A DNA stretch of 64,000 nucleotides from Methylomarinum sp. Ch1-1 (GTDB taxonomy: Bacteria; Pseudomonadota; Gammaproteobacteria; Methylococcales; Methylomonadaceae): the NCBI RefSeq assembly GCF_030717995.2, contig NZ_CP157743.1, forward strand, positions 1,550,001-1,614,000, written 5' to 3'. Under the pieces are notes generated by a model, which ran no database searches, had not been told where the DNA came from, and worked only from the letters and a program-made list of their open reading frames with translations. This document shows positions 38,922 to 50,343 of the stretch, in pieces (the first letter of the stretch is position 1; each line of letters begins with the position of its first letter). Position numbers and translations under genes: made by a program.

Positions 38922-41441
38922 ATGAAAAATAAGTCTCAATTATTTCCACCCCAGGCGAGCGACGAAAAAATCCGTTCGTTAAGTCCGGAAAAACTGCTCG
39001 ATTATCTGCAAAGCGGAAAAAACGGTCTTTCCGAACAGGACGCCGAAGAAAGGCTGGCATTCTACGGCCTTAATACCATTCATGAACGACGTAGAAATCC
39101 TCTACTTAAATTCCTTTCCTATTTTTGGGGGCCTATCGCTTGGATGATCGAGACCGCAGCCGTGCTGTCGGCATTCGTGCACAATTATGAGGACCTCGAT
39201 ATTATTTTGGTGCTATTGGTATTCAATGCCGTTGTAGGCTTTTGGCAGGAATATCAGGCCGGTAATGCGATAGATCAGTTAAAGAAACAATTGGCGCTGA
39301 AAGCCCGAGTACGCCGCGATGGCGACTGGCGTGAAATACCCGCCGAGCGACTGGCGCCGGGCGACATCGTCCGTTTGCGGCTCGGTGATGTCGTGCCGGC
39401 CGATATCGTGTTGCTGTCTGGCGATTATCTGAGTATCGATCAATCGGCATTGACCGGCGAATCGCTGCCGGTCGATAAAGGCGCCGGTGATTTGGTTTAT
39501 TCCGGTTCTATCGCCAAGCAGGGTGAAATGAGCGGTGTCGTCGTCGCCACCGGTTCTCATAGTTTCTTCGGTAAGACCGCCCAACTGGTCGGTTCGGTAA
39601 AAACGGTATCGCACTTCCAGAAGGCGGTGTTGACAATCGGCGACTATTTGATCTTCATGAGTATGGCGTTGGTTGCCGTGCTGGTTCTGGTTGGTTTGGA
39701 ACGTCATTTGCCGTTCATGGATCTGCTCCAATTCGCATTGATCTTGACCGTTGCATCGATTCCGGTGGCGATGCCCGCAGTGTTATCGGTAACAATGGCG
39801 GTCGGCGCAATGAGTCTGTCCAAACTCAAGGCTATCGTGTCCCGACTGGAATCGATCGAGGAGCTGGCCGGGATGGATATTCTTTGTTCCGACAAGACCG
39901 GAACCTTGACTCAGAACAAGTTGTCTTTGGGCGATTCGGCCATGTTCAACGGCGCCGACGAAAAAACGCTGATTCTGACGGCGGCCTTGGCCGCCGAAAC
40001 GGAAAATCCCGATGCCATCGATAGCGCGATTCTGCATAAGCTCGGCGATGCGAAAGCTCTGGCTGGTTATCATCAAACCGATTTCATCCCTTTCGACCCT
40101 ATCCATAAACGCACCGAGGCGAAAATTCAAGCCGACGATGGCAGCAATTTCCGTGTTAGCAAAGGGGCGCCGCAGGTCGTGTTGGATTTATGCAATCCCA
40201 ATCCGGCGCAGAGGCGAGAGGCCGAAGAGGTCGTCGATGGCTTCGCCGTCAAGGGTTATCGGGCACTGGGGGTGGCCCGTACCGATCAGGAAGGCCGCTG
40301 GCAATTCTTGGGAATCCTGTCGTTGTTCGACCCGCCCCGGGAAGATGCCCGTCAGACCATCGATAAGGCCAGAAGCCAAGGCATCGCGATTAAGATGGTG
40401 ACCGGCGATAATCTCGCCATCGCCAAACAAATTGCCGGTCAGCTCGGTCTGGGGCAAACCATCATTCCGGCCGATCAGATCGGCAGCAGCAAGGATCAGG
40501 AAGATGTCGCTGCGGTCGCCCGTTGCGCCGAGCGAGCCGATGGCTTCGCCCAAGTGTTTCCGGAACACAAATACCGGCTGGTCAAAAGTCTGCAGGCCGA
40601 TCATCATTTCGTCGGCATGACCGGTGACGGTGTCAACGACGCACCGGCCTTGAAACAGGCCGATGTCGGTATTGCCGTCTCCGGTGCGACCGATGCGGCA
40701 AGGGCGGCGGCCGACCTGGTGCTGACCGCGCCCGGGTTGAGCGTGATCACCCATGCGATCGAGGAGGCCCGACGCATTTTTGAGCGTATGAACGCCTATG
40801 CGATTTATCGCATTACCGAAACGATCCGCATCATGCTGTTCATGGTGCTCGCAATTTTGGTGTACAACGTTTATCCGATCACCGCGGTGATGATCATACT
40901 GCTGGCCTTGCTGAACGATCTGCCGATACTGACTATCGCCAAGGATAACACCCGGCTGCCGTCGGCGCCGGTGCGCTGGGACATGGGCCGGGTTTTGACC
41001 GTGGCCACGGTATTAGGCATCGTCGGCGTCATCGAGACCTTCTTGTTGCTAATCGTCGCAAAAAATCACTTCCATATCGAGATGGCGCAATTGCAGACCA
41101 TTATCTTTCTGAAACTGGCGGTGGCAGGGCATCTGACGCTTTTTGTTGCGCGCAGCCGGCATTTTTTTCTGTTACGCCCGTATCCCGCTCCGTTATTATT
41201 AATAACGATTATAGCCACCCAACTCGTCGCGGTGTTGATTGCGCACTACGGCTGGAATGTGGCTCCGATTTCCTGGGAATATATCGGCATGATCTGGGCT
41301 TATTGTCTGTTCTGGGTTTTTATCGAGGACGCGTTGAAACTGACGGTATATCGGCGCCTAGAACACAGTACGCCGCGACATAGGCATTTTTTGTCCGGAC
41401 TAAGGAAATCCATGCATTTTCATAGTAAAAACCATAATTAA
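38922..41441 (+). CDS. Plasma-membrane proton-pumping P-type ATPase (type III)
   Basis: An 839-aa pump. The actuator motif TGES lies at about residue 178, the phosphorylated aspartate Asp324 is in DKTGTLTQNK, and the hinge motif GDGVNDAPALKQ starts at about residue 568. About ten membrane segments and a C-terminal basic tail follow (TPRHRHFLSGLRKSMHFHSK). The overall layout matches prokaryotic homologues of fungal and plant H+-ATPases, expected to expel protons at the expense of ATP. ATG 38922 follows AAAGGG at a good distance, but GTG 38913 and ATG 38916 in the same frame are alternatives. A diverged 3' fragment of a paralogue lies at 3798-3939. Confidence 0.9.
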   Translation: MKNKSQLFPPQASDEKIRSLSPEKLLDYLQSGKNGLSEQDAEERLAFYGLNTIHERRRNPLLKFLSYFWGPIAWMIETAAVLSAFVHNYEDLDIILVLLVFNAVVGFWQEYQAGNAIDQLKKQLALKARVRRDGDWREIPAERLAPGDIVRLRLGDVVPADIVLLSGDYLSIDQSALTGESLPVDKGAGDLVYSGSIAKQGEMSGVVVATGSHSFFGKTAQLVGSVKTVSHFQKAVLTIGDYLIFMSMALVAVLVLVGLERHLPFMDLLQFALILTVASIPVAMPAVLSVTMAVGAMSLSKLKAIVSRLESIEELAGMDILCSDKTGTLTQNKLSLGDSAMFNGADEKTLILTAALAAETENPDAIDSAILHKLGDAKALAGYHQTDFIPFDPIHKRTEAKIQADDGSNFRVSKGAPQVVLDLCNPNPAQRREAEEVVDGFAVKGYRALGVARTDQEGRWQFLGILSLFDPPREDARQTIDKARSQGIAIKMVTGDNLAIAKQIAGQLGLGQTIIPADQIGSSKDQEDVAAVARCAERADGFAQVFPEHKYRLVKSLQADHHFVGMTGDGVNDAPALKQADVGIAVSGATDAARAAADLVLTAPGLSVITHAIEEARRIFERMNAYAIYRITETIRIMLFMVLAILVYNVYPITAVMIILLALLNDLPILTIAKDNTRLPSAPVRWDMGRVLTVATVLGIVGVIETFLLLIVAKNHFHIEMAQLQTIIFLKLAVAGHLTLFVARSRHFFLLRPYPAPLLLITIIATQLVAVLIAHYGWNVAPISWEYIGMIWAYCLFWVFIEDALKLTVYRRLEHSTPRHRHFLSGLRKSMHFHSKNHN

Positions 41442-41466
41442 TGACAGGTCTGAGTCATTAAACGTT

Positions 41467-41492
41467 GGCGCGGGATATACATATCTCGCGCC
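41467..41492. terminator. Hairpin terminator after the ATPase gene
   Basis: GGCGCGGGATAT, AC, ATATCTCGCGCC forms a long stem 26 bp after the ATPase stop. The corresponding palindrome in copy 1 (3965-3988) differs on both arms yet still pairs, indicating selection on structure. It lies between convergent ATPase and cysI genes and may serve both. Confidence 0.7.
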
Positions 41493-41540
41493 GCTGAGGG
41501 CGCCGCGTTAAGCAGGAGCGGTTAGTCGCCAGGGATATAT

Positions 41541-43247
41541 TCAACGTTGAAAATTGCGTCCTGCCGTCATTGCTTCGATATAGCCGGTTCTGATCACGAA
41601 ATCGCCGAAACGTTCGCCGGCTTGCCGGTTGTCGGCATAATGCTGCAGCAGCGGCGTCAATTCGGCCAGAATCTGCTCCTCGTTGATATTTTCCCGGTAC
41701 AGCTTGTTCAGCCGCTGACCTTCGAACCCGGCGCCTAAATACAGATTGTATTTGCCCGGCGCCTTGCCGACCAGGCCGATTTCACCGAGAAAGGGGCGGG
41801 CGCAGCCGTTTGGGCAGCCGGTCATCCGCAACAGGATTGAGTCATTCTCCAGGCCAAACCGTCGCAGTATCGGTTCCAGTTTGTCGAGAAATGTCGGCAG
41901 ATAACGTTCGCTCTCGGCCATCGCCAGGCTGCAGGTCGGAAAGGCGACGCAGGCCATCGCATTCAAACGTAACGCGCTTTGCTGTCCGGGCTCTATGAAA
42001 CGGTGCTGGCGCAGCAGTGATTCGATGATCGGTTTGTTGTGGTCGTTGACCTTGCCGATGATCAGGTTCTGGTTCGGGGAAATCCGGAAGTCGCCGTCAT
42101 GGACCTTGGCGATCTCGCGCAGCCCGGTCATGAGGGGCGCATCGTCGTCGGCGATACGGCCGTTCTGGATGAACACGGTGTAATCCCAGGTGTCGTTGAC
42201 GCCTTTGTTCCAGCCGTAGCGATCGCCGGAATACTCGAACTTGTATTTTCTCGGCGCTCCCAGTTGCCAGCCCAGGCGACGATTCAATTCGAACTTGAAC
42301 CAGTCGACGCCGCGGTCGTCGATGGTATATTTCAGCCGCGCATGCTTGCGGTTGGTTCTATCGCCGAAATCGCGCTGAATCTTGAGAATTTCTTCGGCCA
42401 CCTGCAGCGTCTTATGCTTGGGACAGTAGCCGATCACGTCGGCTAGGCGCGGGTAGGTGTTCGGCTCGCCGTGGGTCAGACTCATGCCGCCGCCGACCGT
42501 GACATTGAAGCCGACCAGATGCTCGTTCTCGGCGATTGCGATGAAGCCGAGGTCATTGGCGAAGATATCGACATCGTTGGCGGGCGGCACCGCGATTGCG
42601 GTCTTGAATTTACGCGGCAAATAATGTTTGCCGTAGATCGGTTCCTCGTCCTGGCGGCTGGAATCGATCAGCTTTTCGTCCAGCCAGATTTCATGATAGG
42701 CGGTCGTCCTCGGGGTCAGATGATCGTTGATGCGACGGGCATATTCATAGGCTTCCTCGTGCAGTCGGGATTGTTCCGGCGCCGGGCTGCACATGACATT
42801 GCGGTTGACGTCGCCGCAGGCGGCGATGGTGTCGAGCAACGAGGCGTTGATTTCGGCGATGCTGCGTTTCAGATCGCGTTTCAGGATGCCATGGAACTGC
42901 AGCGCCTGGCGCGTGGTCAAGCGTATGCTGCCGTTGCACCAGGTAGTGGCAATGCGGTCCATCTCCAGCCACTGCGCCGGCGTGCAAATGCCGCCGGCGA
43001 TCCTGACCCGAACCATGAATTGATAATGCGGTTCCAGTTTTTGCTTGCGCCGTTCGTCGCGCAGGTCGCGGTCGTCCTGCTGGTAAATTCCGTGAAACTT
43101 GGATAGTTGGGTATCGCTATCGGTCAGTGCGCCGGTCAATGGATTATTCAGGCTTTCCACCAGGCTGCCGCGCAGATAATTGCTGGCATCCTTGATGCGT
43201 TCCACTTCGACACGTTTATTCAATTCTTCCTCAGACACGTCGGTCAT
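41541..43247 (-). CDS. cysI: Sulfite reductase (NADPH) hemoprotein beta-component CysI
   Basis: A 568-aa siroheme/[4Fe-4S] enzyme that takes electrons from CysJ and reduces sulfite to sulfide. Cluster ligands are Cys433 and Cys439 (CVAFPTC) and Cys478 and Cys482 (CPNGC), matching E. coli numbering within one residue. The ferredoxin-like and sulfite-binding parts include [13 protein letters not shown] (N-terminal half) and GGGMSLTHG near residue 240. The frame is open upstream to 43310, but ATG 43247 is chosen: it follows GAGG at a proper distance and does not overlap cysJ. This is the only intact cysI in the window; the adjoining cysJ copy is broken. Confidence 0.95.
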   Translation of the reverse strand: MTDVSEEELNKRVEVERIKDASNYLRGSLVESLNNPLTGALTDSDTQLSKFHGIYQQDDRDLRDERRKQKLEPHYQFMVRVRIAGGICTPAQWLEMDRIATTWCNGSIRLTTRQALQFHGILKRDLKRSIAEINASLLDTIAACGDVNRNVMCSPAPEQSRLHEEAYEYARRINDHLTPRTTAYHEIWLDEKLIDSSRQDEEPIYGKHYLPRKFKTAIAVPPANDVDIFANDLGFIAIAENEHLVGFNVTVGGGMSLTHGEPNTYPRLADVIGYCPKHKTLQVAEEILKIQRDFGDRTNRKHARLKYTIDDRGVDWFKFELNRRLGWQLGAPRKYKFEYSGDRYGWNKGVNDTWDYTVFIQNGRIADDDAPLMTGLREIAKVHDGDFRISPNQNLIIGKVNDHNKPIIESLLRQHRFIEPGQQSALRLNAMACVAFPTCSLAMAESERYLPTFLDKLEPILRRFGLENDSILLRMTGCPNGCARPFLGEIGLVGKAPGKYNLYLGAGFEGQRLNKLYRENINEEQILAELTPLLQHYADNRQAGERFGDFVIRTGYIEAMTAGRNFQR

Positions 43248-43260
43248 GTTTGTATCCTCG

Positions 43261-45055
43261 TTAATAAATGTCACGCTGATAGCGTTTTTCTTTCTGTAAG
43301 GTTTTGACATATTGTTCCGCCGTATCGCGGTTCATGCCGCCTTCACGTTCGACCAGATCTAGCAGGGTCTCGTGTACGTCCCGCGCCATGTGTCTTTCGT
43401 CGCCGCAGACATAAAGATAGGCGCCTTCCTGTAGCCAGCCGTACAAATCGCGGCCGTGTTCCAGCATGCGCTGTTGCACATAGACTTTCTCGGTCTGGTC
43501 GCGGAAAAAGGCGACGTTCATCCGGGTCAGCAGGCCGCTTTTCAGATAACGCAACCATTCGCTTTGATAGAGGAAGTCGGTCATGAAATGCTGATCGCCG
43601 AAGAACAGCCAGTTCTTGCCGGTGGCGCCGACCGCTTCGCGTTCCTCGACGAAGGCGCGGAACGGTGCGATACCGGTGCCCGGACCGATCATGATGATCG
43701 GCGCGCTGGGGTCGCTCGGCAGCTTGAAGTTTTTGTTGTGATCGACATAGACCGGTATCGTGGTTTCCGAGCCGATGCGGTCGGCGAGGAAGGTCGAGCA
43801 GACCCCCTGACGACGGCGGCCGTGACTTTGATAACGGACCGACGCGACGGTCAGATGCACTTCATCGGGATGCTGTTTCAGGCTGGAGGCGATCGAATAG
43901 AGACGCGGCGGCAATTTGCGTAGGCTATCGATGAAGTCTTGCGGATTCAAATCGGCACAGGGGAAAATCGGTGATCAAATCGATGATTTCGCGGCCATAT
44001 AAATAGCCGGCTAGATCTTGCTTATGTTTCTCGTCTAGCAGTCGTTCCAGTTTGGGGTTGTCGTGTAGTGCGGCGTATTTATGCAGCATCGGCCGGGTCA
44101 AGGTCGTGATTTCATAGTCATAAAGCAGAGCGTCGTACAATGGGCGGTCTTTGCCGTCGCTGCTGACTGCGTCATCTCCATTGAAATGCAGGGTTTCGAG
44201 CAGTTCGTCGACCATTTCCGGCGCATTGCGAGGATAGATGCCTAAGGCATCGCCGGGTTCATAGCTTTAAACCGGAACCCTCCAGTGACAATTCATAGTG
44301 ATGGGTTTCCTTGCTCGAGCCGCGTCCGTTCAATACGATGTCATCCAACAACACCGCCGGAAAAGGGTTCTTGCGCGAATATTGGGATAGGGCGGTGGTC
44401 TTAGCCATGGCCGGCGCCAGGCCCGTTTCCTCAGTGGCGCTCAGCGTGCGCTGGCTCAATTCGTTCAGCACCGAAGCCATCCAGCCTTCCGCCGCCGTCG
44501 CGTAATCGACATCGCAATCGATACGGGCATGCAGACGCGTCGCGCCGAGTTCTTCCAAACGTTGATCGAAATCGACGCCGGTCTTGCAGAAGAATTCATA
44601 ACTGGAATCGCCTAACGCCAGCACGGCGAATTGGGTGTGTTTAATGACGGCGCCCGTTTACTGAACAAAAATCGTATAAGTCGCGAGCATTGTCGGGCGG
44701 ATCGCCTTCGCCATAGGTGCTGACGATCACCAGCAGATATTTCTCGGTCTTCAGTTGCGGCGCCTTATAATCGCCCATGTCCTGATCACGGTCCGTAGCC
44801 CGCGTTCGGCGGCCAAGTCATGGACTTGTTCGGCCAGCTCTTCGCAGTTGCCGGTCTGCGAACCGACCAGGATGGTGATTTCATCGGCTGTTGCCTTGTG
44901 GGGCGCGGCGCCTAGAGCGGATGACAATTGCGCGGTCAGATAGCCGGCTACCCAGGCCTTTTGTTCCGACGTCAGCAGGGATGAAAACTGTCGGAACAAC
45001 CGATAACGTTCCTCGTCTAATGGCGTTTGAGATTGCTCGGGAAGGTATCACGCAT
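43261..45055 (-). pseudogene. cysJ: CysJ copy 2, multiply frameshifted
   Basis: Same gene as 5751-7547. Six single-base indels fall inside it: an added G near 43961, an added T near 44267, a lost T near 44641, a lost A near 44671, a lost T near 44783 and a lost G near 45041. Fragments survive at 43261-43950 (FAD/NADPH part), 43925-44215, 44259-44624 and 44751-44999 (flavodoxin part). Almost all changes alter a run of one base. That pattern is as expected from uncorrected long-read sequencing, but real decay of a redundant copy is also possible. Confidence 0.9.
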
Positions 45056-45315
45056 AAATATTTTCCTTATACAGTTGGGCGGAACAGTTTTCGCTATTGA
45101 AAATTCCATGTCTAGCGATAATAATCTATCAATGTTTGGCCCTGATTGAACAGATTCAGTTTCAAGTCGGATGATAATAACCGAGTATTTTACTCAGCTA
45201 TTATCTGTAAAGCTAGTTTCTATCGATTGATAACGTTGCTTGGTGGGATAAATTTTCATTTTTTGGCCATCGTGGTATAGATAAATTAAGGCTTGGCGAT
45301 TTTTCGGGACTAATA

Positions 45316-45708
45316 ATGATGAAGCCAGAATTCTCAACGAAAGTCAGATGTTTCCATGATGGCGATTGCCCTATATGCAAAGCCGAGGTTAAGGCGATGA
45401 AAAGACTCGATCGAGACGGCGCGATTGAATGGGTCGATATAGTCTGCGACCCGGCTGCTCTCGACAGCGCCGGAATCGGTTATAAACAGGCGATGGACCG
45501 TCTCCATGTCATCGACGAAAACAGGCAATTGCAAACCGGGGCGCGCGCATTCCTGGTTCTGTGGAAGCGTTTGCCATATTATCGCCGGCTGGCTGTCCTG
45601 GTCGAAACGTTTCCGGGACTATTGCCGCTGATGGAATGCGTCTACCGTATATTCGCCTATTATCGTCTGCCGTTGACCGGAAAACGGCGCATCAGCGAAA
45701 AAACTTAA
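45316..45708 (+). CDS. DUF393 (DCC-family thiol-disulfide oxidoreductase), copy 2
   Basis: The 130-aa protein is identical to that at 7810-8202, including DGDCPIC and the hydrophobic stretch FLVLWKRLPYYRRL. Together with the SDR gene it is one of only two protein genes outside the IS left intact in both repeat copies. Confidence 0.88.
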   Translation: MMKPEFSTKVRCFHDGDCPICKAEVKAMKRLDRDGAIEWVDIVCDPAALDSAGIGYKQAMDRLHVIDENRQLQTGARAFLVLWKRLPYYRRLAVLVETFPGLLPLMECVYRIFAYYRLPLTGKRRISEKT

Positions 45709-45727
45709 TTCAACACGCTAAAAATAC

Positions 45728-46438
45728 ATGACTATTAAAAACCTGGTTCTCGGCGGCGGCTATGTCGGTCAAAGGCTGGCTGATCGGATAGATGCGCCGA
45801 CGACTCATCGCAGCGAAGAAAAAAGCTCGGCGCAACACTCGCTTTATTTCGATCTCGCCAACCGCAGCAGTTGGAATAATCTTCCGCGCAGCGAAAACGT
45901 GATCTGGACATTTCCGGCGGCGCCGCTGGAACAGGTTCAGGACTTTTATCGGACCAAATTAGCGGATGTGGAAAGACTGTTTGTCTACGCCAGCACCTCC
46001 TGTTATTTGGCGCCCCAGGGGGATCAATGGATCGACGAGAGTCAGCCGCTGGATTTGGCTCGCGAGCGGGTCGCCGGCGAAGAATGGTTGCGCCAACAAG
46101 GCGCCGCGATACTGGTTTTAGCAGGCATTTATGGGCCGAATCGTCAGCCGCTGGACTGGCTGAAAAAGGGCTTGATCAAGACGCCGGATAAACGCGTCAA
46201 CCTGGTTCACGTCGACGATATCGTCGCGATTACCGAACGACTGTTGAACGATCAACGCGATGCGCGCGGAGAGCGCTTCAATCTTGCCGACAGCGAAGCG
46301 CTGCATTGGCGCGATATCGCCCGTCATTACGGCGTTGATATTCAGGCGGAAGCCAAAAACTATGTCAGCAAACGAATAAGCAACGACAAAATCCGACTAT
46401 GGCTTGGGGGCTATAGTTTCCGCCCCCTGTTTGACTAA
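45728..46438 (+). CDS. NAD-dependent epimerase/SDR-like protein, copy 2
   Basis: The 236-aa protein is identical to that at 8222-8932 (VLGGGYVGQRLADRI nucleotide-binding loop, VNLVHVDDIVAITERLL). It follows the DCC gene by 19 bp and ends 2 bp before the convergent doeC remnant. Confidence 0.8.
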   Translation: MTIKNLVLGGGYVGQRLADRIDAPTTHRSEEKSSAQHSLYFDLANRSSWNNLPRSENVIWTFPAAPLEQVQDFYRTKLADVERLFVYASTSCYLAPQGDQWIDESQPLDLARERVAGEEWLRQQGAAILVLAGIYGPNRQPLDWLKKGLIKTPDKRVNLVHVDDIVAITERLLNDQRDARGERFNLADSEALHWRDIARHYGVDIQAEAKNYVSKRISNDKIRLWLGGYSFRPLFD

Positions 46439-46440
46439 CG

Positions 46441-47801
46441 TTATTTGATCCAGATCTGTTTAGCGTTAACAAACTCCTTAATGCCGTGCGGCCCTAGTTC
46501 GCGACCGAAACCGGAACCCTTGATGCCGCCGCTGGGCAGGCGGGGGTCGGTTTTGACGATGCCGTTGACGGCGACCTGGCCGGCATTCAAACGGGCGGCC
46601 GCCTGCTCGGCGACTTCGGCATCGCTTGTCCAGATGCTGGCGCCGAGGCCGTAGTCGGTATCGTTGGCCAGTGCAACGCCACATCAAGATTCGCCGCCGG
46701 CGTGACGACCATGACCGGGCCGAAAGTTTCCTCGCGAAACGCACACATGTCGGGTGTCACATCGGTCAATAGCGTCACCGGGTAGAAATAACCGTCGCCG
46801 GCCGGGATTTCACCGCCTAGTAAACAGGTCGCGCCCGCCGCGATTGTTTCGCTGACCTGACGATGAAGATTTTGCCTTAAGTCGTCGCGGGCAAGCGGTC
46901 CGATATCGGTGTCGGGAGAGCGCGGATCGCCCGATTTGAGCGCTTCCAGACGGGGTTTCAGGCGCCGGATAAAATCATCATAGACGCTGTCTTCGACGAT
47001 CACCCGCTTGGCCGCGATGCAGGACTGGCCGGCATTGATGATACGCGACAGGGTGACGATATCGGCGGCCTGTTCCAAATCGGCATCGGCCATCACGATG
47101 CAGGGATCGGAGCCGCCCAGTTCCAGCACCGAGGGTTTCAATTCCGAAGCGGCCGCAGCCGCTACTTTTCTGCCGGCGGTGCTGGAGCCGGTGAAGGACA
47201 CGGCGGCAATTCTCGGGTCGCGTATCGCCTTTTCCACCGCCGGCGTCGTCAGCGGCAGATTGACCATGATGTTGTCCGGCGCGCCGGCCTCGACAAAGAC
47301 ATCGGCTATTACCAGAGCACAGGCGGGCACATGGGAGTCATGTTTCATCACGCAGGTATTGCCCGCCATCAACGCCGGCGCCAGATAGCGAAACGCCAAC
47401 CATAACGGGGCGTTCCAGGGCAGGATGCCCAGTAACGTCCCTAACGGTTGATAACAAACATAGCTGAGCGAGGCATCGGAAGGCAGTACGTCGTTGGCCA
47501 GATAGCTTGCCGCATGATCGGCATAGTGTTCGGCGCACCAGGCGGCTTTTTCCACCTCGGGTCCGCCTTCCTTGACCGGCTTGCCCATTTCCTCGGCCAT
47601 CAGTTTGGCTAATTCACTTTTGTATTCGCGTAATTGGCCGGCCACCGCCCGCAATACCTCCGCCCTTTCCGGGTAACTGCTGGCTTGCCAATCGGGAAAA
47701 GCCTGGTGCGCCAACGCGATGCGTTCTCGCATTTGTTCGTCATTCAGAGCCGGATATTCGGCGATTTTTTCGCCACTATAGGGATTGGTTGCTATCAGCA
47801 T
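46441..47801 (-). pseudogene. doeC: DoeC aldehyde dehydrogenase copy 2, frameshifted
   Basis: Identical to the intact gene at 8935-10296 until about 46671, where CCAATTGCAA has become CCAGTGCAA (one base lost). The last 65 or so residues of the correct frame are replaced by a short unrelated tail, so the C-terminal oligomerisation segment (GSGFGRELGPHGIKEFV) is not made in frame. Cys261 and Glu227 remain. Confidence 0.88.
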
Positions 47802-47811
47802 GATGATCTCC

Positions 47812-49076
47812 TCAGTGTTCTGGATGGGGGACGGCTTTTTTGACCGCTTGTTTTTTATCGGTTTGCTGTTGCTTGGCCTTATTGATTTGCAACAGTTTTT
47901 TATTGCTACGCGCCGGTTTTACGACAAAATCACGCTGCTCCAGCGAGAAAAAAGATTCACAGCCTTCCTCGGTGATATATATCGTGTCGGAAATGCCGCA
48001 GGTTTTATCGCCGTCAACGCCCCACATCCAAGGAATGATATGAAAGGTCATGCCTTGTTCCAATACCGTCGAATCACCTTGCTTCAGGCTGACGATATAT
48101 CCCTCGTCCCAGCTGGGTGGGAAGGCAATGCCGATGGAATAACCGGAGCGGGTAATCAGTTGAGCCCCGATATCGTTATGGGTAATGATGTTGCGCACTA
48201 GATTATCCACGTCGGACACGGTCATGCCAGCTTGCACATAGTCATGAACGCAGTTCAGCGCCTGTTTCATCAGTTCCTGGGCCTTGTACATCGAATCGGA
48301 CAATTCGCCTAAGACCACGGTGCGCATCATCGCGGTGTGATAGCGGCGGTAGCAGCCGCCGACTTCCAAAAATACATGTTCGCCGGCTTCGACGGTACGG
48401 CCCTCCAGGTGGCGTGACCGATCATCGAGCGCGGGCCGGAGGTGACATAGGGCATCACCGCCGGCGGCTCGCCGCCGGCGCGGAACATGCCGGCGCTGAT
48501 CGCGGCGCCGATGTCGTTTTCGCTGACGCCGGCCTCGCAGGCGTCGATCCCAGCCAGCATGCCGGCCTCGGTCGCGGCGGCAGCCTTGCGCATCAGTTCG
48601 ATTTCCAACGGCGATTTGCGGATGCGGCCTTGCTCGACGATGCCAAAACAGTCCATTAGCTTGGCGCCGGTCAGTGTGGTGTGTATTTTATCCTGTTGGT
48701 AAGCGGGAAAGAAATAACTGTTGCGCTCGTAACCGATGCGTTTATTGGCCAGGCCGAATTCCTTCAGCGCATCGACCAGCATTTGTATCGCATCGCCGGT
48801 GTCGGGATAAGGCCGGGTGCGCTCGACCCAGGTGCGGGCGATGATATTGGATTCTTCCATCGCGCGAGTGATCATGAAGGGTTCGTCGGTCAACGGGATC
48901 ACCAGCGCCTGGAAAAAGGAATAGCCGGTGGTCTGATAATCGGTCAAATACATGATGTTTTCCGGATCGCTGATCACCACCGCATCGAGATGTCGTTGCT
49001 CGATACGACGGCGCAGCTCGTCCAGGCGTCGTTGATATTCCTCGAACGGGAAGGTCATGTCGTCGCGTTGTCTCAT
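47812..49076 (-). pseudogene. doeA: DoeA ectoine hydrolase copy 2, frameshifted
   Basis: The same gene as 10307-11572, with one C lost near 48406 (CCCTCCCAGG to CCCTCCAGG). The frame splits into an N-terminal part (to about residue 232) and a C-terminal part (47812-48369). The break lies right at the IGHATWEGRTV segment of the catalytic domain, so neither half should be active. Confidence 0.88.
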
Positions 49077-50343
49077 GAGGCCTCCATCACCTGGTCGGTG
49101 GCAGTGATTAGAATATTCAAGCCGTCTTTCAGATCGTCTTCGGGAATCGTCAATGGCGGAATCAGTTTGACGACCCGACCGCCGGTGCCGCAGCTGGCGA
49201 TCAATAAACCGGATTGGAAACAGGCGTCGACGATGGCTTTGGCCCGGTTGCCGTCGCCGATATCGAGTCCTAGGATCATCCCTTTGCCGCTAACTTCGAG
49301 GTCGGCATGACGTTTTTCCAACGCTGTCAGCGCCTCGGCCATGATTTGGCTTTTCGCCCGAACGTCCTTCATCAGGCTGTCGTCCTCGAAATAACTTAGC
49401 GCCTCCGAGCCGGCGACGAAGGACAGGTCTTGACCGCGGAACGTGCCGGTATGCTCGCCCGGCGCCCAGTGTCGGTCTATTTCCGGTTTGACCAAATTCA
49501 TCGCCATCGGCGTGCCCATGCCGCCGATGCCCTGGCCAAACAGATAATGTCCGGGTCGATGTCGAGATCATCGAAGCTGAAGAAAGAACCGGTACGGCCG
49601 CAGCCGACCTGAATGTCGTCGACGATCAGCAGCGAGCCGATATCCTGGGCCAGTTTTTCCAAGGACTGCAGCCAGGCCTTGCCGGCCACCTTGACGCCGC
49701 CTTCGGCCTGTATCGTTTCGACCAAGAACGCCGCCGGCGGCGTAATGCCGCTGGAACTGTCCAGATAATAGGCGCGCAACTGATCGATACTGGCCATGCC
49801 GCAGCCCAGATGGCAATCCTGGCATATTTTTTCACAGCCGAACGGAAAGTGGCGCACGTGCTCCAGCGGCACGCCGGCCGCGGCGCGAAAATGCTGATTG
49901 GCGGTGCAGCTGAGTGCGCCCAACGTCATGCCGTGAAAACCGTGGCTGAACGCGACGATCTCGCGCCGGCCGGTGGCGCGGCGAGCCAGTTTCAGCGCCG
50001 CTTCGACGGCATTGGTTCCGGTGGGCCCCATAAACTGCAGTTTATGGGGCATGCCGCGCGGTTCCAGGATGATGTTGACGAAACGTTCCATGAAGCGGCG
50101 TTTAGCGGTGGTGTGCATGTCCAGGCTGTGAGTGACGCCGTTATTCTGAATATAATCGATCATCGCCTGTTTCATTCGTTCATTGTTGTGGCCAAAATTC
50201 AGCACGCCGGCGCCGGCGAAGAAATCGATATATTCCTTGCCGTCTTCATCGGTTTGTCGGGCATTGCTGGCTTTATCGAACACCACAGGATAGACGCGAC
50301 AATAGGCGCGGATGTCGGATTCTCGCTCATCGAATATGTTCAT
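49073..50343 (-). pseudogene. doeD: DoeD aminotransferase copy 2, frameshifted
   Basis: The same gene as 11569-12840, with one T lost near 49533 (CCCTTGGCC to CCCTGGCC). The shift falls immediately before the PLP-binding lysine: CLAKGIGG becomes CLARASAA. The 281-residue N-terminal product therefore lacks the catalytic Lys271, and the rest (49073-49519) is left in another frame. Confidence 0.88.
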